The notes under the pieces were generated by a model. That model was not told the origin of the DNA. It did no database searches and saw nothing but the letters and a program-made list of their open reading frames with translations. Both the position numbers and the translations under genes were made by a program. DNA of 40,774 nt from PALSA-1336 sp964592725 (lineage in GTDB: Bacteria; Patescibacteriota; Doudnabacteria; UBA920): the NCBI GenBank assembly GCA_964592725.1, contig CAZQFQ010000008.1:1-40774 (forward strand). The letters run 5' to 3'. The number at the start of each line of letters is the position of its first letter. Positions within the stretch are counted from its first letter, which is position 1. Positions 1-6,860 of this stretch are shown here, one piece after another.

Positions 1-240
1 GATAAACGCTGAATGCATATAAGCGTGAAGCTGTCTACAAAACTAGGTTTCGTTTCTCGACTTCGGTCGAGAGAAAGGTTCGGGGAAGACTACCCCGTAA
101 AAAATTGGAGATTAGTTGTGGGAGATAGGAGATTGGAGCAATCCCATTTCCAACATCCAACTTCTAAATTCCAACTATAGGTTGCAGGTGTAAGCACGGT
201 AACGTGTTCAGCCGAGCAATACTAATCAACCGAAAATTTT
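1..240 (+). rRNA. 23S ribosomal RNA, 3' end (partial)
   Basis: The first bases match the conserved 3' domain of bacterial 23S rRNA (GATAAACGCTGAATGCAT, then AAGCGTGAAGC). Near the end come GGTGTAAGCACGG and the terminal ACTAATCAACCGA, equivalent to the ACTAATGAACCG stretch in E. coli. The gene starts before the window. The 3' boundary near 240 is estimated because the closing helix partner lies outside. A 5S gene follows about 470 bp later, the usual 23S-5S order. Confidence 0.93.
103..178 (+). other. Extra stem-loop insertion within 23S rRNA
   Basis: Compared from memory with E. coli, about 75 nt are inserted between the GAAGACTACCCCG segment and the GGTTGCAGGTGTAAGC segment. The insert is self-complementary (TTGGAGATTAGTTG near its start, CAACTTCTAAATTCCAA near its end). 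It is built of purine-rich TTGGAGAT-type words that resemble dispersed repeats more than rRNA. It probably lengthens a surface helix of the last 23S domain. An alignment would fix the exact edges. Confidence 0.5.
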
Positions 241-299
241 AAATTCTATTATATTAACTAGCAATTTGTGGCTCTCAACTATTTATAATATAGTGAGCC

Positions 300-447
300 A
301 TCCGCCGAAGCTTTATGCGAAGGCGGATAGGTAACACAGATCACAGATAAACACAGATTCACAGATTAACTAATTGTTTTTCTTCATCGGCGAAGAAATA
401 ACAGCCGGCTAATCTGTGTATCTGTGGGATCAGTGATCTGTGAATAT
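300..447. repeat. Dispersed CACAGAT-type repeat plus TCCGCC hairpin
   Basis: A short hairpin (TCCGCC...GGCGGA, 302-327) is followed by repeated CACAGAT/CACAGATT words (333-369). Inverted copies follow (AATCTGTGTATCTGTG at about 411-425, GATCTGTGA at 436-444). The whole reads as a loose inverted repeat. A related CACAGAT stretch lies at 26746-26800, so this is a dispersed family. No gene is visible here. Confidence 0.55.
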
Positions 448-450
448 ACA

Positions 451-558
451 ATGTTTAAACAAAATCTCAAGATTTTAGGGATAATGCTAACTATTTTAGC
501 AGTAACCGCGGCTTTTTACTTTTTAAGCTTGGGAACTGTCAGCGCCTTAAAACCTTAA
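451..558 (+). CDS. Small single-span membrane protein (35 aa)
   Basis: An ATG-started frame of 35 codons lies between the 23S and 5S genes. It encodes a short charged N-terminus (MFKQNLK) followed by one strongly hydrophobic stretch (about residues 8-29) and a short tail ending in KP. No Shine-Dalgarno sequence precedes it. The hydrophobic pattern is not what random sequence usually gives, but the location inside an rRNA operon is odd. I do not recognise a family. It could be a chance frame. Confidence 0.35.
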   Translation: MFKQNLKILGIMLTILAVTAAFYFLSLGTVSALKP

Positions 559-608
559 AAACAAGAAATCCTTCCACGTCGAATTTTATTCGATGCCCCC
601 AATGGGGT

Positions 609-650
609 CCCCAAAAATCCTAACAAGAGTTTTATAAGGGATTTTTGGGG
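609..650 (+). other. 12-bp stem-loop upstream of 5S rRNA
   Basis: CCCCAAAAATCC (609-620) pairs perfectly with GGATTTTTGGGG (639-650) around an 18-nt loop. No T-run follows, so it is more likely a pre-rRNA processing structure than a terminator. Separately, CCACGTCG (574-581) and TTTATTC (585-591) are complementary to the 5' edge of 5S (720-727 and 710-716). Confidence 0.5.
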
Positions 651-713
651 AAGAGGAGCACTTTATGGAGTACGTGAAAGTTTGATCCTAAATCAAACTT
701 GAACGCACGGAAT

Positions 714-839
714 AAAGGGCGACGTGGGTGGCATTTCCAGCCGGGCTCGACCTGATCCCATCCCGAACTCAGTAGTCAAAACGGCTTGGGCCAATGATAG
801 TCATACGCATGTATGCGCAAAAGTAGGTGGCTGCCCTTT
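714..839 (+). rRNA. rrf: 5S ribosomal RNA
   Basis: The ends AAAGGGC (714-720) and GCCCTTT (833-839) pair to form helix I. The interior has the hallmark 5S segment CCATCCCGAACTC and the downstream AAAGTAGGTGGCTGCC. The length of about 126 nt is slightly above the usual 115-120. The extra length lies mainly in an AT-rich arm with the palindromic word CATACGCATGTATGCG. It follows the 23S gene on the same strand. Confidence 0.93.
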
Positions 840-848
840 ATATCAATT

Positions 849-877
849 GCCTCGTCCTAACGGACGGGGCTTTTGTT
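849..877 (+). terminator. Rho-independent terminator of the rRNA operon
   Basis: GCCTCGTCC pairs with GGACGGGGC across a TAAC loop (849-870) and is followed by TTTTGTT. It lies 10 bp after 5S and ends the rRNA transcript. Confidence 0.85.
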
Positions 878-894
878 ATATACAAGTGTAGTTT

Positions 895-928
895 CCCCTC
901 CCTTGACGGGAGGGGTTAGGGGAGGGTG
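895..928. repeat. Dispersed palindromic repeat, CCCCTCCC...GGGAGGGG family
   Basis: CCCCTCCCTTGACGGGAGGGG plus GTTAGGGGAGGGTGA. This is an intergenic copy of the family that appears in frame inside proteins at 1288, 2752, 6266 and 11364, and between genes at 28490, 28552 and 31146. Confidence 0.8.
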
Positions 929-932
929 ATTC

Positions 933-963
933 TTGGAGATAATATTTGCCCTTATGCTATAAT
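933..963 (+). promoter_or_regulatory. Promoter of the methyltransferase gene
   Basis: A TATAAT box (958-963) is preceded by a weak TTGGAG at 933-938 with a 19-bp spacer. The box overlaps the region just after the upstream in-frame ATG at 946. A transcript starting near 970 would lack that ATG, which supports translation from 988. Confidence 0.55.
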
Positions 964-987
964 TATCAAGTAACTAATCAATCCCAA

Positions 988-1560
988 ATGCTCGCAATTG
1001 TAATCCTACTTTTTTTCTTAGTGTTGGTTTTGATTTTATTGTTTGTAATTTTAAGTGAATTTGTCGCCTTTATAAGAACCCGCGTGCCGTTTGTGCCAAC
1101 GCACGCCGGCGACATTGAATTTATAGTAAAAAAGCTCGGCATATCATCGCGCGATGTTTTTTACGATCTCGGCAGCGGCAACGGCAAGGTTGTATTTTTA
1201 GTCAACCAGCTCACCGGCGCGCAATGTGTAGGCTTTGAACTCGGCTGGTGGACGATATTGTTCGCGAAGATTAAAGCATTTTTCAGGCCCCCTCTCCCTC
1301 TGGGAGAGGGTCGGGGTGAGGGTTCAAATAGGTTGCAGTTCATCAATCAAAACTTCTTCAAATCCGACTGGTCGGGAGCCAACTACATTTATGCCTATTT
1401 GTACCCGCCGCTCATGGGCAGGGTAAAAGAAAAATTTTTGGCTGACTGTAAACCCGGCAGCATTGCCATAATCCGTGATTTTCCTTTTCCGGATACTGCT
1501 TATCAGGACAAATTCTACTTGCCTAAAGAGCATGAGATTTATATATATAAAAAAATGTAG
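988..1560 (+). CDS. Membrane-anchored class I SAM-dependent methyltransferase
   Basis: The protein of about 190 aa has an N-terminal membrane segment (LAIVILLFFLVLVLILLFV). A Rossmann-type methyltransferase domain follows, with SAM-binding motif I DLGSGNGK and an acidic residue after beta-2 (GFELG). This layout resembles small membrane-bound lysine methyltransferases of the FAM173/ATPSC-KMT type, but the substrate cannot be read from sequence. An ATG at 946 is in frame but lies upstream of the likely transcription start, so I use 988. A 36-bp dispersed repeat (1288-1323) adds the peptide RPPLPLGEGRGEG in frame, probably in a surface loop. The gene stands alone between the rRNA operon and an RNA candidate. 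Confidence 0.8.
   Translation: MLAIVILLFFLVLVLILLFVILSEFVAFIRTRVPFVPTHAGDIEFIVKKLGISSRDVFYDLGSGNGKVVFLVNQLTGAQCVGFELGWWTILFAKIKAFFRPPLPLGEGRGEGSNRLQFINQNFFKSDWSGANYIYAYLYPPLMGRVKEKFLADCKPGSIAIIRDFPFPDTAYQDKFYLPKEHEIYIYKKM
1288..1323. repeat. Palindromic repeat inserted in frame in the methyltransferase
   Basis: CCCCCTCTCCCTCTGGGAGA followed by GGGTCGGGGTGAGGGT. The 36 bp equal 12 codons and encode PLPLGEGRGEG. The same DNA and the same peptide occur in the TrmB-like gene at 2752-2787. Confidence 0.88.
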
Positions 1561-1642
1561 GCAAAAATTGAATAATTTAATATATGAAATATCTTATAAA
1601 TATAAGATATTTTTATTTATCCACAAAAGTGTAGAAAAAAAC

Positions 1643-1668
1643 TTGACAGATTATATCAGTAATATATT
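1643..1668 (+). promoter_or_regulatory. Strong promoter for a non-coding RNA candidate
   Basis: A consensus TTGACA (1643-1648) is followed by an AT-rich spacer and overlapping TATTAT/TTATAT boxes around 1665-1672. Transcription would begin near 1680. No ORF follows for almost 480 bp. Confidence 0.6.
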
Positions 1669-1680
1669 ATATAGGTAGAC

Positions 1681-1960
1681 AACCTAAAGGGAGGGTTTTC
1701 TAAAGAAGCTTACGCAAGTAAGCGCTAGACCAGAAGAAGAAACGAGGAAGACTTAAGGAAAGTTTTTAAAGAAAGATGCGGTAAAATGCAAATTTTGTCC
1801 CCGGTAGCCGGAGACTCACACGCACCCATCTGCGCATTATATCTCATCATCTTTCTTCACTAACTAACCCATAAATCTTTCTCCCTCGTTACCTCTTCTT
1901 CCCTGGTCTTCTTCTTTTGTGGACTTGGGACTTACGCGTTTGAGGTAAAGAAAATTAAAA
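1681..1960 (+). ncRNA. Candidate long structured non-coding RNA (6S-like shape, unidentified)
   Basis: The region downstream of the TTGACA promoter folds into nested long-range pairs. A small hairpin GCTTAC-GCAA-GTAAGC (1708-1723) is capped by a GNRA loop. An outer stem pairs 1727-1747 (AGACCAGAAGAAGAAACGAGG read in two parts) with 1884-1909. An inner stem pairs GAAAGATG (1771-1778) with CATCTTTC (1848-1855). An apical hairpin is CCGG-TAG-CCGG (1801-1811). A large unpaired internal loop separates outer and inner stems, which is the shape of 6S RNA. I see no conserved RNase P, tmRNA or SRP core motifs. The identity and 3' end are uncertain. Confidence 0.45.
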
Positions 1961-1987
1961 AAACCATATATTGTTGCCTCAAACCAC

Positions 1988-2100
1988 AGGGGCTTGGCCA
2001 ATCGCATCGTTATTTTCCTGCGGTGTTTGTCGGCGTAGATTAACTACGCCTCCAAACATCCTCGGAAAATGCCTCGCGCTTGACCAAGCGAGTAAGCCCT
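1988..2100. repeat. 113-bp long inverted repeat (MITE-like or structured element)
   Basis: Nested complementary segments surround a short centre: GGCGTAG/CTACGCC (2032-2038/2044-2050), TGTTTG/CAAACA (2024-2029/2053-2058), ATTTTCC/GGAAAAT (2012-2018/2064-2070) and CTTGG/CCAAG near the ends (about 1993/2084). The outer AGGGGCTT matches AAGCCCT at 2094-2100. No ORF runs through it. It separates the RNA candidate from the TrmB gene. It could be a non-autonomous palindromic element or a structured leader. Confidence 0.6.
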
Positions 2101-2156
2101 AAGGCTATAAGCAATTTCATAATTTCTACTATTTCCCAATTTCCCTATTTCAATAT

Positions 2157-2945
2157 ATGGACATACAAGTAATACTCAAAAATTTTGGCCTAAGCGAAAA
2201 GGAAATCGCGGTTTATTTGGCGTTGATAGAGCTTGGCCCCTCATCGGTTCGTGAAATATCGGCCAAATCTAAAGTTAACCGAGGCACGACTTACGATATT
2301 TTAAAGTCGTTGATTAGTAGCGGCATTGTTTCCTACTATAACAAGGAATCCAAACAGTATTTTATGGCCGAAGCGCCGGAAAAGCTCTTGTCGGCGCTGG
2401 ATCAAAAGAAGGATGACTTAGATGAGGTGCGCGCGAGCATAACGGAAAATTTGCCTCTTATTAGAACCCTGTTTGAAAAACAGGGCGGCAAGCCCGTGGT
2501 AAAGTTTTATGAGGGAAGCAAAGGGGTAAGGCAAATTTTTGAGGATGTTTTGGATGAAGTTTCATCAGCGACAGATAAAACGTATTATTTGTATTCATCA
2601 GCAACCGCCGAGCATCGCAAAAATGTTTACGGCTCAATGCCGGACTTTAGCGAGAAGCGGGTAAAAAAAGGAATCAAAGTAAAAATTATTTCCCTGGGCG
2701 AAGGCGGCCAGTTGGCGGGACTAGATGAGCGCAAACAGATGCGATTTTCTTCCCCTCTCCCTTTGGGAGAGGGTCGGGGTGAGGGTTTTAAAGGACTTGG
2801 CGCGACCCACGAAATTATCTACGCCGGCAAAGTCGCGCATATCAGCCTAGATCAAAGCGGCGAACCGGTCGGCGTGGTTATCCAGAACGAAGAAATTTAC
2901 AATATGCAAAAAATGATTTTTGAATTTAACTGGGTCAAGCTCTAA
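2157..2945 (+). CDS. TrmB-family transcriptional regulator
   Basis: A protein of 262 aa. Residues 1-70 form the winged helix-turn-helix typical of TrmB regulators (LKNFGLSEKEIAVYLALIEL, then RGTTYDILKSL). A coiled-coil-like linker and a C-terminal effector domain follow. The family controls sugar or energy metabolism genes in archaea and many CPR bacteria. The ligand here is unknown. Neighbouring GlmS suggests, but does not show, a link to amino sugars. A 36-bp palindromic repeat adds PLPLGEGRGEG at about residues 200-211, in the C-terminal domain. No clear Shine-Dalgarno sequence is present. A second regulator of the same family lies at 21474-22217. Confidence 0.85.
   Translation: MDIQVILKNFGLSEKEIAVYLALIELGPSSVREISAKSKVNRGTTYDILKSLISSGIVSYYNKESKQYFMAEAPEKLLSALDQKKDDLDEVRASITENLPLIRTLFEKQGGKPVVKFYEGSKGVRQIFEDVLDEVSSATDKTYYLYSSATAEHRKNVYGSMPDFSEKRVKKGIKVKIISLGEGGQLAGLDERKQMRFSSPLPLGEGRGEGFKGLGATHEIIYAGKVAHISLDQSGEPVGVVIQNEEIYNMQKMIFEFNWVKL
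2752..2787. repeat. Palindromic repeat inserted in frame in the TrmB-like gene
   Basis: CCCCTCTCCCTTTGGGAGAG followed by GGTCGGGGTGAGGGTT. It is nearly identical to 1288-1323 and read in the same frame, giving PLPLGEGRGEG. Confidence 0.88.
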
Positions 2946-2952
2946 TGCCGCC

Positions 2953-3030
2953 GAAAGGACGCTGATTATGACGCTGAATCAACGCTGAAAAAAGTGCCCG
3001 GCGACATATCAGCGTACTAATCAGAGGTAA
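2953..3030. repeat. Dispersed CGCTGATTA-type repeat
   Basis: GACGCTGATTATGACGCTGA, AACGCTGAAAA, then the inverse ATCAGCGTACTAATCAG fill the TrmB-glmS gap. This makes a loose inverted repeat of a kind common between genes in environmental bacteria. I see no promoter or riboswitch in it. Confidence 0.45.
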
Positions 3031-3056
3031 ATCGGCGGAATAGGGACAAATAAGCT

Positions 3057-4874
3057 ATGTGCGGAATTGTAGGATACATCGGTAAAAAACAAGCATTACC
3101 AATCTTGTTACAAGGATTGAGGGATTTAGAATATCGCGGCTACGATAGTGCAGGGATTGCTGTTCTTGATGGCGGAAAAATCGACAGAGTGCGCGAAGTC
3201 GGCAAGGTGGATATGCTGGTGAAAAAGATTGACGGCCAAAAAATGGACGGGAGTTTGGGTATTGCCCATACGCGATGGGCAACGCACGGGGGAGTGACCG
3301 AAGCAAACGCCCATCCGCACGTAGTAGGCAAAGGCAAATTGGCTGTGGTGCATAACGGCATTATCGAAAACTACCGAGAAATTAAAAAACAGCTTAAAGA
3401 CCAGAATTTAAAATCCGAAACCGATACGGAAGTTTTGGCGCAGTTAATTTTTGAAAACTACGATGGCGACTTGATAAAAGCTGTAAAAAAATCCCTGCTA
3501 AAAGTCCGAGGCACTTACGGCATTTTGGTTATGCACGCTGACCATCCCGACCAATTAGTCGCGGCACGCTTGGGAAGCCCACTTTGCGTCGGTTTGGGGG
3601 AAAAAGAATTTTTTATTGCCAGCGACGTAACCCCGTTGCTTCCTTACACCAAACAGGTTTCTTTTTTGGATGACGGCGAAATTGCCGACATCGGCGAAAG
3701 CCTCAAAATTATAAATCTTAAAGATGAAGTAATTACCAAAAATATTACGCAAATTGATTGGGACCGGGCCAAAGCGCAAAAAGGCGGGTTTGAGAATTTT
3801 ATGCTTAAGGAAATTTTTGACCAGCCCACGGTTTTTGAGGACGCCATTCGCGGCCGGTTTAATTTAGACGAAGGCACGGCGGTTTTGGGCGGGTTGAATA
3901 TGACGCTTGAACAGATGCGCGATGTAAAACGCGTGATGATTATCGCGGAAGGCACGGCGCGCCACGCGGGCCTTATCGCAAAATACGCTTTTGAGCGCCT
4001 GGCTAACTTGCCGACGGAAGTGGATTTCTCATCTGAATTTCGCTATCGCGACCCGATTGTCAATAAGTCCACGTTGGTTTTCGTCATTTCCCAATCCGGC
4101 GAAACCGCCGACACTTTAATGGCCGCGCGCGAGGCAAAAAGAAAAGGCGCTTTTGTACGGGGAATTGTGAACGTAATTGGTTCAACCATCGCCCGCGAAA
4201 CCAAAGCCGGTACTTATATTCATGCCGGCCCAGAACTGGCCGTGGCTTCCACCAAAGCCTTTACCAACATGGTGGCGGTTTTATTGCTTTACGCTCTGCA
4301 GTTCGGTCGTTTAAAACACACATCGCTTGCCACCGGTCAGCGATTGTTACAATCATTGTTGGAAATTCCTGAAAAGATGAACGCGGTTTTAAAGCAAAAC
4401 AATGCTATTGAAAATATCGCGAAGCAATATCAACAATATCACAATATCCTGTTTATGGGCCGCGGCGTAAATTATCCGGTAGCTTTGGAAGGCGCGTTAA
4501 AGCTTAAAGAAATCTCCTATATTCACGCCGAAGGCTACGCGGGCGGCGAGATGAAACACGGGCCGCTGGCATTGGTTAGTAAAGACGTTCCGATTGTGGC
4601 AATATTAAGCCGCGACCAATTGTATGAAAAAATGAAATCCAGCATTCAGGAAGTCCGCGCCCGCGGCGCCCGCACCTTCATCGTTGCGACCGAAGGCGAC
4701 AAAGAAGCCAAAGAAGTCGCAGATGAAATAATTTATGTTCCAAAAACAATGGAACTTCTTGAGCCGCTGTTAAATACCATCCCATTACAACTATTTGCCT
4801 ACCACATAGCCGTAGCCCTGGGCCGCGACGTTGACCGCCCTCGGAATTTGGCGAAAAGCGTTACAGTTGAATAA
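3057..4874 (+). CDS. glmS: Glutamine--fructose-6-phosphate aminotransferase (isomerizing)
   Basis: A 605-aa protein, the usual length for GlmS. It makes glucosamine-6-phosphate from fructose-6-phosphate and glutamine, the first step toward UDP-GlcNAc for peptidoglycan. The N-terminus MCGIVGYIG exposes the catalytic Cys1 after Met removal. The glutaminase domain carries HTRWATHG and HNGIIENY. Two SIS sugar-isomerase domains follow (VISQSGETADTL and the later GRGVNYPVALEGALKLKE segment). The C-terminus DRPRNLAKSVTVE is the conserved tail. An AGGGA motif lies about 10 nt before the ATG. No glmS ribozyme is apparent upstream. A GlmU-like enzyme at 9525 serves the same pathway. Confidence 0.97.
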   Translation: MCGIVGYIGKKQALPILLQGLRDLEYRGYDSAGIAVLDGGKIDRVREVGKVDMLVKKIDGQKMDGSLGIAHTRWATHGGVTEANAHPHVVGKGKLAVVHNGIIENYREIKKQLKDQNLKSETDTEVLAQLIFENYDGDLIKAVKKSLLKVRGTYGILVMHADHPDQLVAARLGSPLCVGLGEKEFFIASDVTPLLPYTKQVSFLDDGEIADIGESLKIINLKDEVITKNITQIDWDRAKAQKGGFENFMLKEIFDQPTVFEDAIRGRFNLDEGTAVLGGLNMTLEQMRDVKRVMIIAEGTARHAGLIAKYAFERLANLPTEVDFSSEFRYRDPIVNKSTLVFVISQSGETADTLMAAREAKRKGAFVRGIVNVIGSTIARETKAGTYIHAGPELAVASTKAFTNMVAVLLLYALQFGRLKHTSLATGQRLLQSLLEIPEKMNAVLKQNNAIENIAKQYQQYHNILFMGRGVNYPVALEGALKLKEISYIHAEGYAGGEMKHGPLALVSKDVPIVAILSRDQLYEKMKSSIQEVRARGARTFIVATEGDKEAKEVADEIIYVPKTMELLEPLLNTIPLQLFAYHIAVALGRDVDRPRNLAKSVTVE

Positions 4875-4875
4875 T

Positions 4876-5499
4876 ATGTCAGAAATAAAAAGGTTTAATC
4901 CAGACTTAGATAGAACTAGGCAGGAGCGTATCCGTTATTTTGTTGAACTTTTTCAGCGTGGTTTAAAAAATGAAAAAATTATTGCTTATCACGGTACAAG
5001 TATTGAGGTGGTAAAAGATATTATTGATACGGGTAAGATTATGGGTGGTTTTGGTGGGCATAAGCCGGAGGAAGTTAGTGTACTTCCGCCACAAATTTCC
5101 ATTTTTTTAAAGGATCCAAAAATAAATCCATCCAATTTTGTTGAAGAATCAGAAAAAGCGGACGAGAAACTCTATGCCCGTACTATTGCAGAAGATCATG
5201 GTATGGCAACGGTGATAGGGGTTGATTTTAGACCAAGGGAGCTTCCGGAGCCCATGAGTAGAAAAATTGTTAATAATGCGAGATGGGCAGTCAGAAAAAG
5301 AAAGGGTGTTATTTTAGGTTTTGATAAAAAGATTTTAGACGATTTTCAGCAAAGGTCTCCTGATGAACAAGGCGAGCGAGGTGAGGTGATAATAGAATGC
5401 CCTAATGGCATAGATTATAAATATATTGTTGGCTTGGAAGCACAGGGGCAATATGAGCGAGATTATTTTATGAATTTGTATAAATCAGTAAATGCTTAA
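4876..5499 (+). CDS. Hypothetical protein with a possible ADP-ribosyltransferase-like fold
   Basis: The 207-aa frame begins at an ATG one base after the glmS stop (an upstream in-frame ATG at 4831 would overlap glmS). Around residue 35 is IIAYHGTSIEVVKDIIDTGK. YHGTS followed by an I/L-rich helix and a G is the signature opening of ART-fold proteins (RNA 2'-phosphotransferase and ADP-ribosylating toxins). A late GEVIIE segment could supply an acidic residue. No signal peptide or membrane span is present. The function is not established, and the match is to one short motif only. Coupling to glmS suggests co-transcription. Its codon use looks more AT-rich than glmS. Confidence 0.6.
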   Translation: MSEIKRFNPDLDRTRQERIRYFVELFQRGLKNEKIIAYHGTSIEVVKDIIDTGKIMGGFGGHKPEEVSVLPPQISIFLKDPKINPSNFVEESEKADEKLYARTIAEDHGMATVIGVDFRPRELPEPMSRKIVNNARWAVRKRKGVILGFDKKILDDFQQRSPDEQGERGEVIIECPNGIDYKYIVGLEAQGQYERDYFMNLYKSVNA

Positions 5500-5503
5500 G
5501 CTT

Positions 5504-6727
5504 ATGAAAGCACTAATTTTCGATAAATCAAAAACTGACTGGGAAACTTCGCGCGGGTTTGAGATGGTTGATGTGCCCGAGCCGGTTTTAGGTAAGGGAG
5601 ATGAGGATAAAATTATTATCAAAGTTGCTTACGCCGGCGTGTGCGGCACGGATAAGGGAATTTGGAACAGGCAGGCTTTTAAGGAGGCAATATTGGGTTC
5701 AATAGACGCGGAAGGCACCCTCTCTGCCTCGTCTGACTCGGCATCTCCCCCAAAGGGGGAGAATAATAATGTGCTTCGCTCTTTTCGCATCATCGGCCAT
5801 GAGTTTTTTGGCGAAGTTAAGGAAGTAGGTTTATCAGTAAAAAATATCAAGTCCGGAGATTTTGTGGCTTGTGAATCGCACGTGGTTTGTAATAAATGTT
5901 ACCAGTGTTTGCACGGGCAAAAAAATGTTTGTACGAATGAAAAGATTTTAGGCATTAGCGTAGACGGCGGATTCGCGGAATTTGCCAAAGTGCCGGCGCA
6001 GGTAGCGTGGAAAACCGACACATCTAAAATTCGCCCCGAGGTTGCGGCCATGCAGGAGCCTTTTGGCAACGCGGTGCACGCCGCTTCCAAAGTTGACGTT
6101 AAGGGTAAATCGGTCGCGATTTTTGGCCTCGGGCCGATTGGAATGTTTTTAACCATCATCTTAAAAGGTATGGGCGCGGCTTCTATTATTGGCATAGAGC
6201 CGAATCCGGTGGCAGAAGACATGGCGCGGAAACTAGGTATAGACTATGTGATTCCGCTTTTATCGCCCTCCCCCTCTGGGGGAGGGGCAGGGGAGAGGGT
6301 TAAAAAACCCTACGCCCACAACCCAGTAGCTATAGAAGAAATTAAAAAAATTACCAACGGTCTGGGCGTGGATGTGGCGTTTGAAATGGCCGGGTTTAAT
6401 GATTCGGTTAACAACGCCATCGCCAGTGCGCGGCGCGGCGGGGATGTAATTTTGTTTGGTTTAAAAAACGGGGATTTTGTGTTTGAGGATTACAATCGTC
6501 TGGTAATGAAAGGCGTCACAATGCATTGCGTAGCGGGACGGCAAATTTGGCAGACTTGGGAGACCACAAGATCGCTGATGGAAAATATTGGAAACGGCGT
6601 GCAGGAAAAATTATTTAATGTTATATTAGACAGAGGCCAAGGCACCATATTGCCGATTGCCGATTATAGTAAGGAAAAATTTGAGGAAATGATGCAGGCA
6701 CATCCAAAATTTTTAATTCAATTTTAG
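5504..6727 (+). CDS. tdh: L-threonine 3-dehydrogenase-like zinc alcohol dehydrogenase
   Basis: A medium-chain zinc dehydrogenase of about 407 aa. The catalytic-zinc elements are GVCGTDKG and GHEFFGEV. The structural-zinc lobe has four cysteines (VCNKCYQCLHGQKNVC). The NAD-binding loop is IFGLGPIGMF. The next gene is 2-amino-3-ketobutyrate CoA ligase, so the most likely reaction is threonine to 2-amino-3-ketobutyrate with NAD reduction. Two dispersed repeats expand it beyond the usual ~345 aa: one at about 5717-5768 (SASSDSASPPKGEN) and one at 6266-6301 (PSPSGGGAGER). The ATG at 5504 fits the family start; an in-frame ATG lies at 5492. Confidence 0.85.
   Translation: MKALIFDKSKTDWETSRGFEMVDVPEPVLGKGDEDKIIIKVAYAGVCGTDKGIWNRQAFKEAILGSIDAEGTLSASSDSASPPKGENNNVLRSFRIIGHEFFGEVKEVGLSVKNIKSGDFVACESHVVCNKCYQCLHGQKNVCTNEKILGISVDGGFAEFAKVPAQVAWKTDTSKIRPEVAAMQEPFGNAVHAASKVDVKGKSVAIFGLGPIGMFLTIILKGMGAASIIGIEPNPVAEDMARKLGIDYVIPLLSPSPSGGGAGERVKKPYAHNPVAIEEIKKITNGLGVDVAFEMAGFNDSVNNAIASARRGGDVILFGLKNGDFVFEDYNRLVMKGVTMHCVAGRQIWQTWETTRSLMENIGNGVQEKLFNVILDRGQGTILPIADYSKEKFEEMMQAHPKFLIQF
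5717..5768. repeat. Dispersed repeat inserted in frame in tdh (first)
   Basis: ACCCTCTCTGCCTCGTCTGA, then CTCGGCATCTCCCCCAAAGG and GGGAGAAT. It ends in the palindrome TCTCCCCCAAAGGGGGAGA. It encodes TLSASSDSASPPKGEN between the catalytic-zinc loop and the GHE motif of Tdh, where the family has no such stretch. Confidence 0.75.
6266..6301. repeat. Palindromic repeat inserted in frame in tdh (second)
   Basis: CCCTCCCCCTCTGGGGGAGG followed by GGCAGGGGAGAGGGTT. The 36 bp encode PSPSGGGAGERV, in the nucleotide-binding domain between beta strands. It is the same family as 1288 and 2752 but a different sub-type. Confidence 0.82.
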
Positions 6728-6733
6728 TTTTTA

Positions 6734-6848
6734 GGCGTCATCCTGAGCACGAACTATAAAAGGACACAGCGCGAAGGATCTCTTATCGTTGATTTTTTAT
6801 CAAAGTTAAGAGATTACTCGCCACAAAGTCCAGGCTCGGAATGACGCC
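6734..6848. repeat. Dispersed GTCATCCTGAG/CGGAATGACGCC repeat
   Basis: GGCGTCATCCTGAGC at the left and GCTCGGAATGACGCC at the right are inverted relatives. GAAGGATCTCTTA and TAAGAGATT form an inner pair. Other members lie at 29068-29173 and 32207-32329. It fills the tdh-kbl gap. Confidence 0.75.
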
Positions 6849-6860
6849 GGAGAGGAATTT

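Noticed and set aside
946..987. Upstream start of the methyltransferase at 946
   Set aside because: The TATAAT box at 958-963 lies inside this extension, so the transcript would start after it.
1681..1960. RNase P RNA, tmRNA or SRP RNA identity for the RNA candidate
   Set aside because: The conserved P4, tag-reading-frame and helix 8 motifs of those RNAs were looked for and not found.
2946..3056. glmS ribozyme or riboswitch upstream of glmS
   Set aside because: The gap is filled by a CGCTGATTA-type dispersed repeat, and the conserved ribozyme core is not present.
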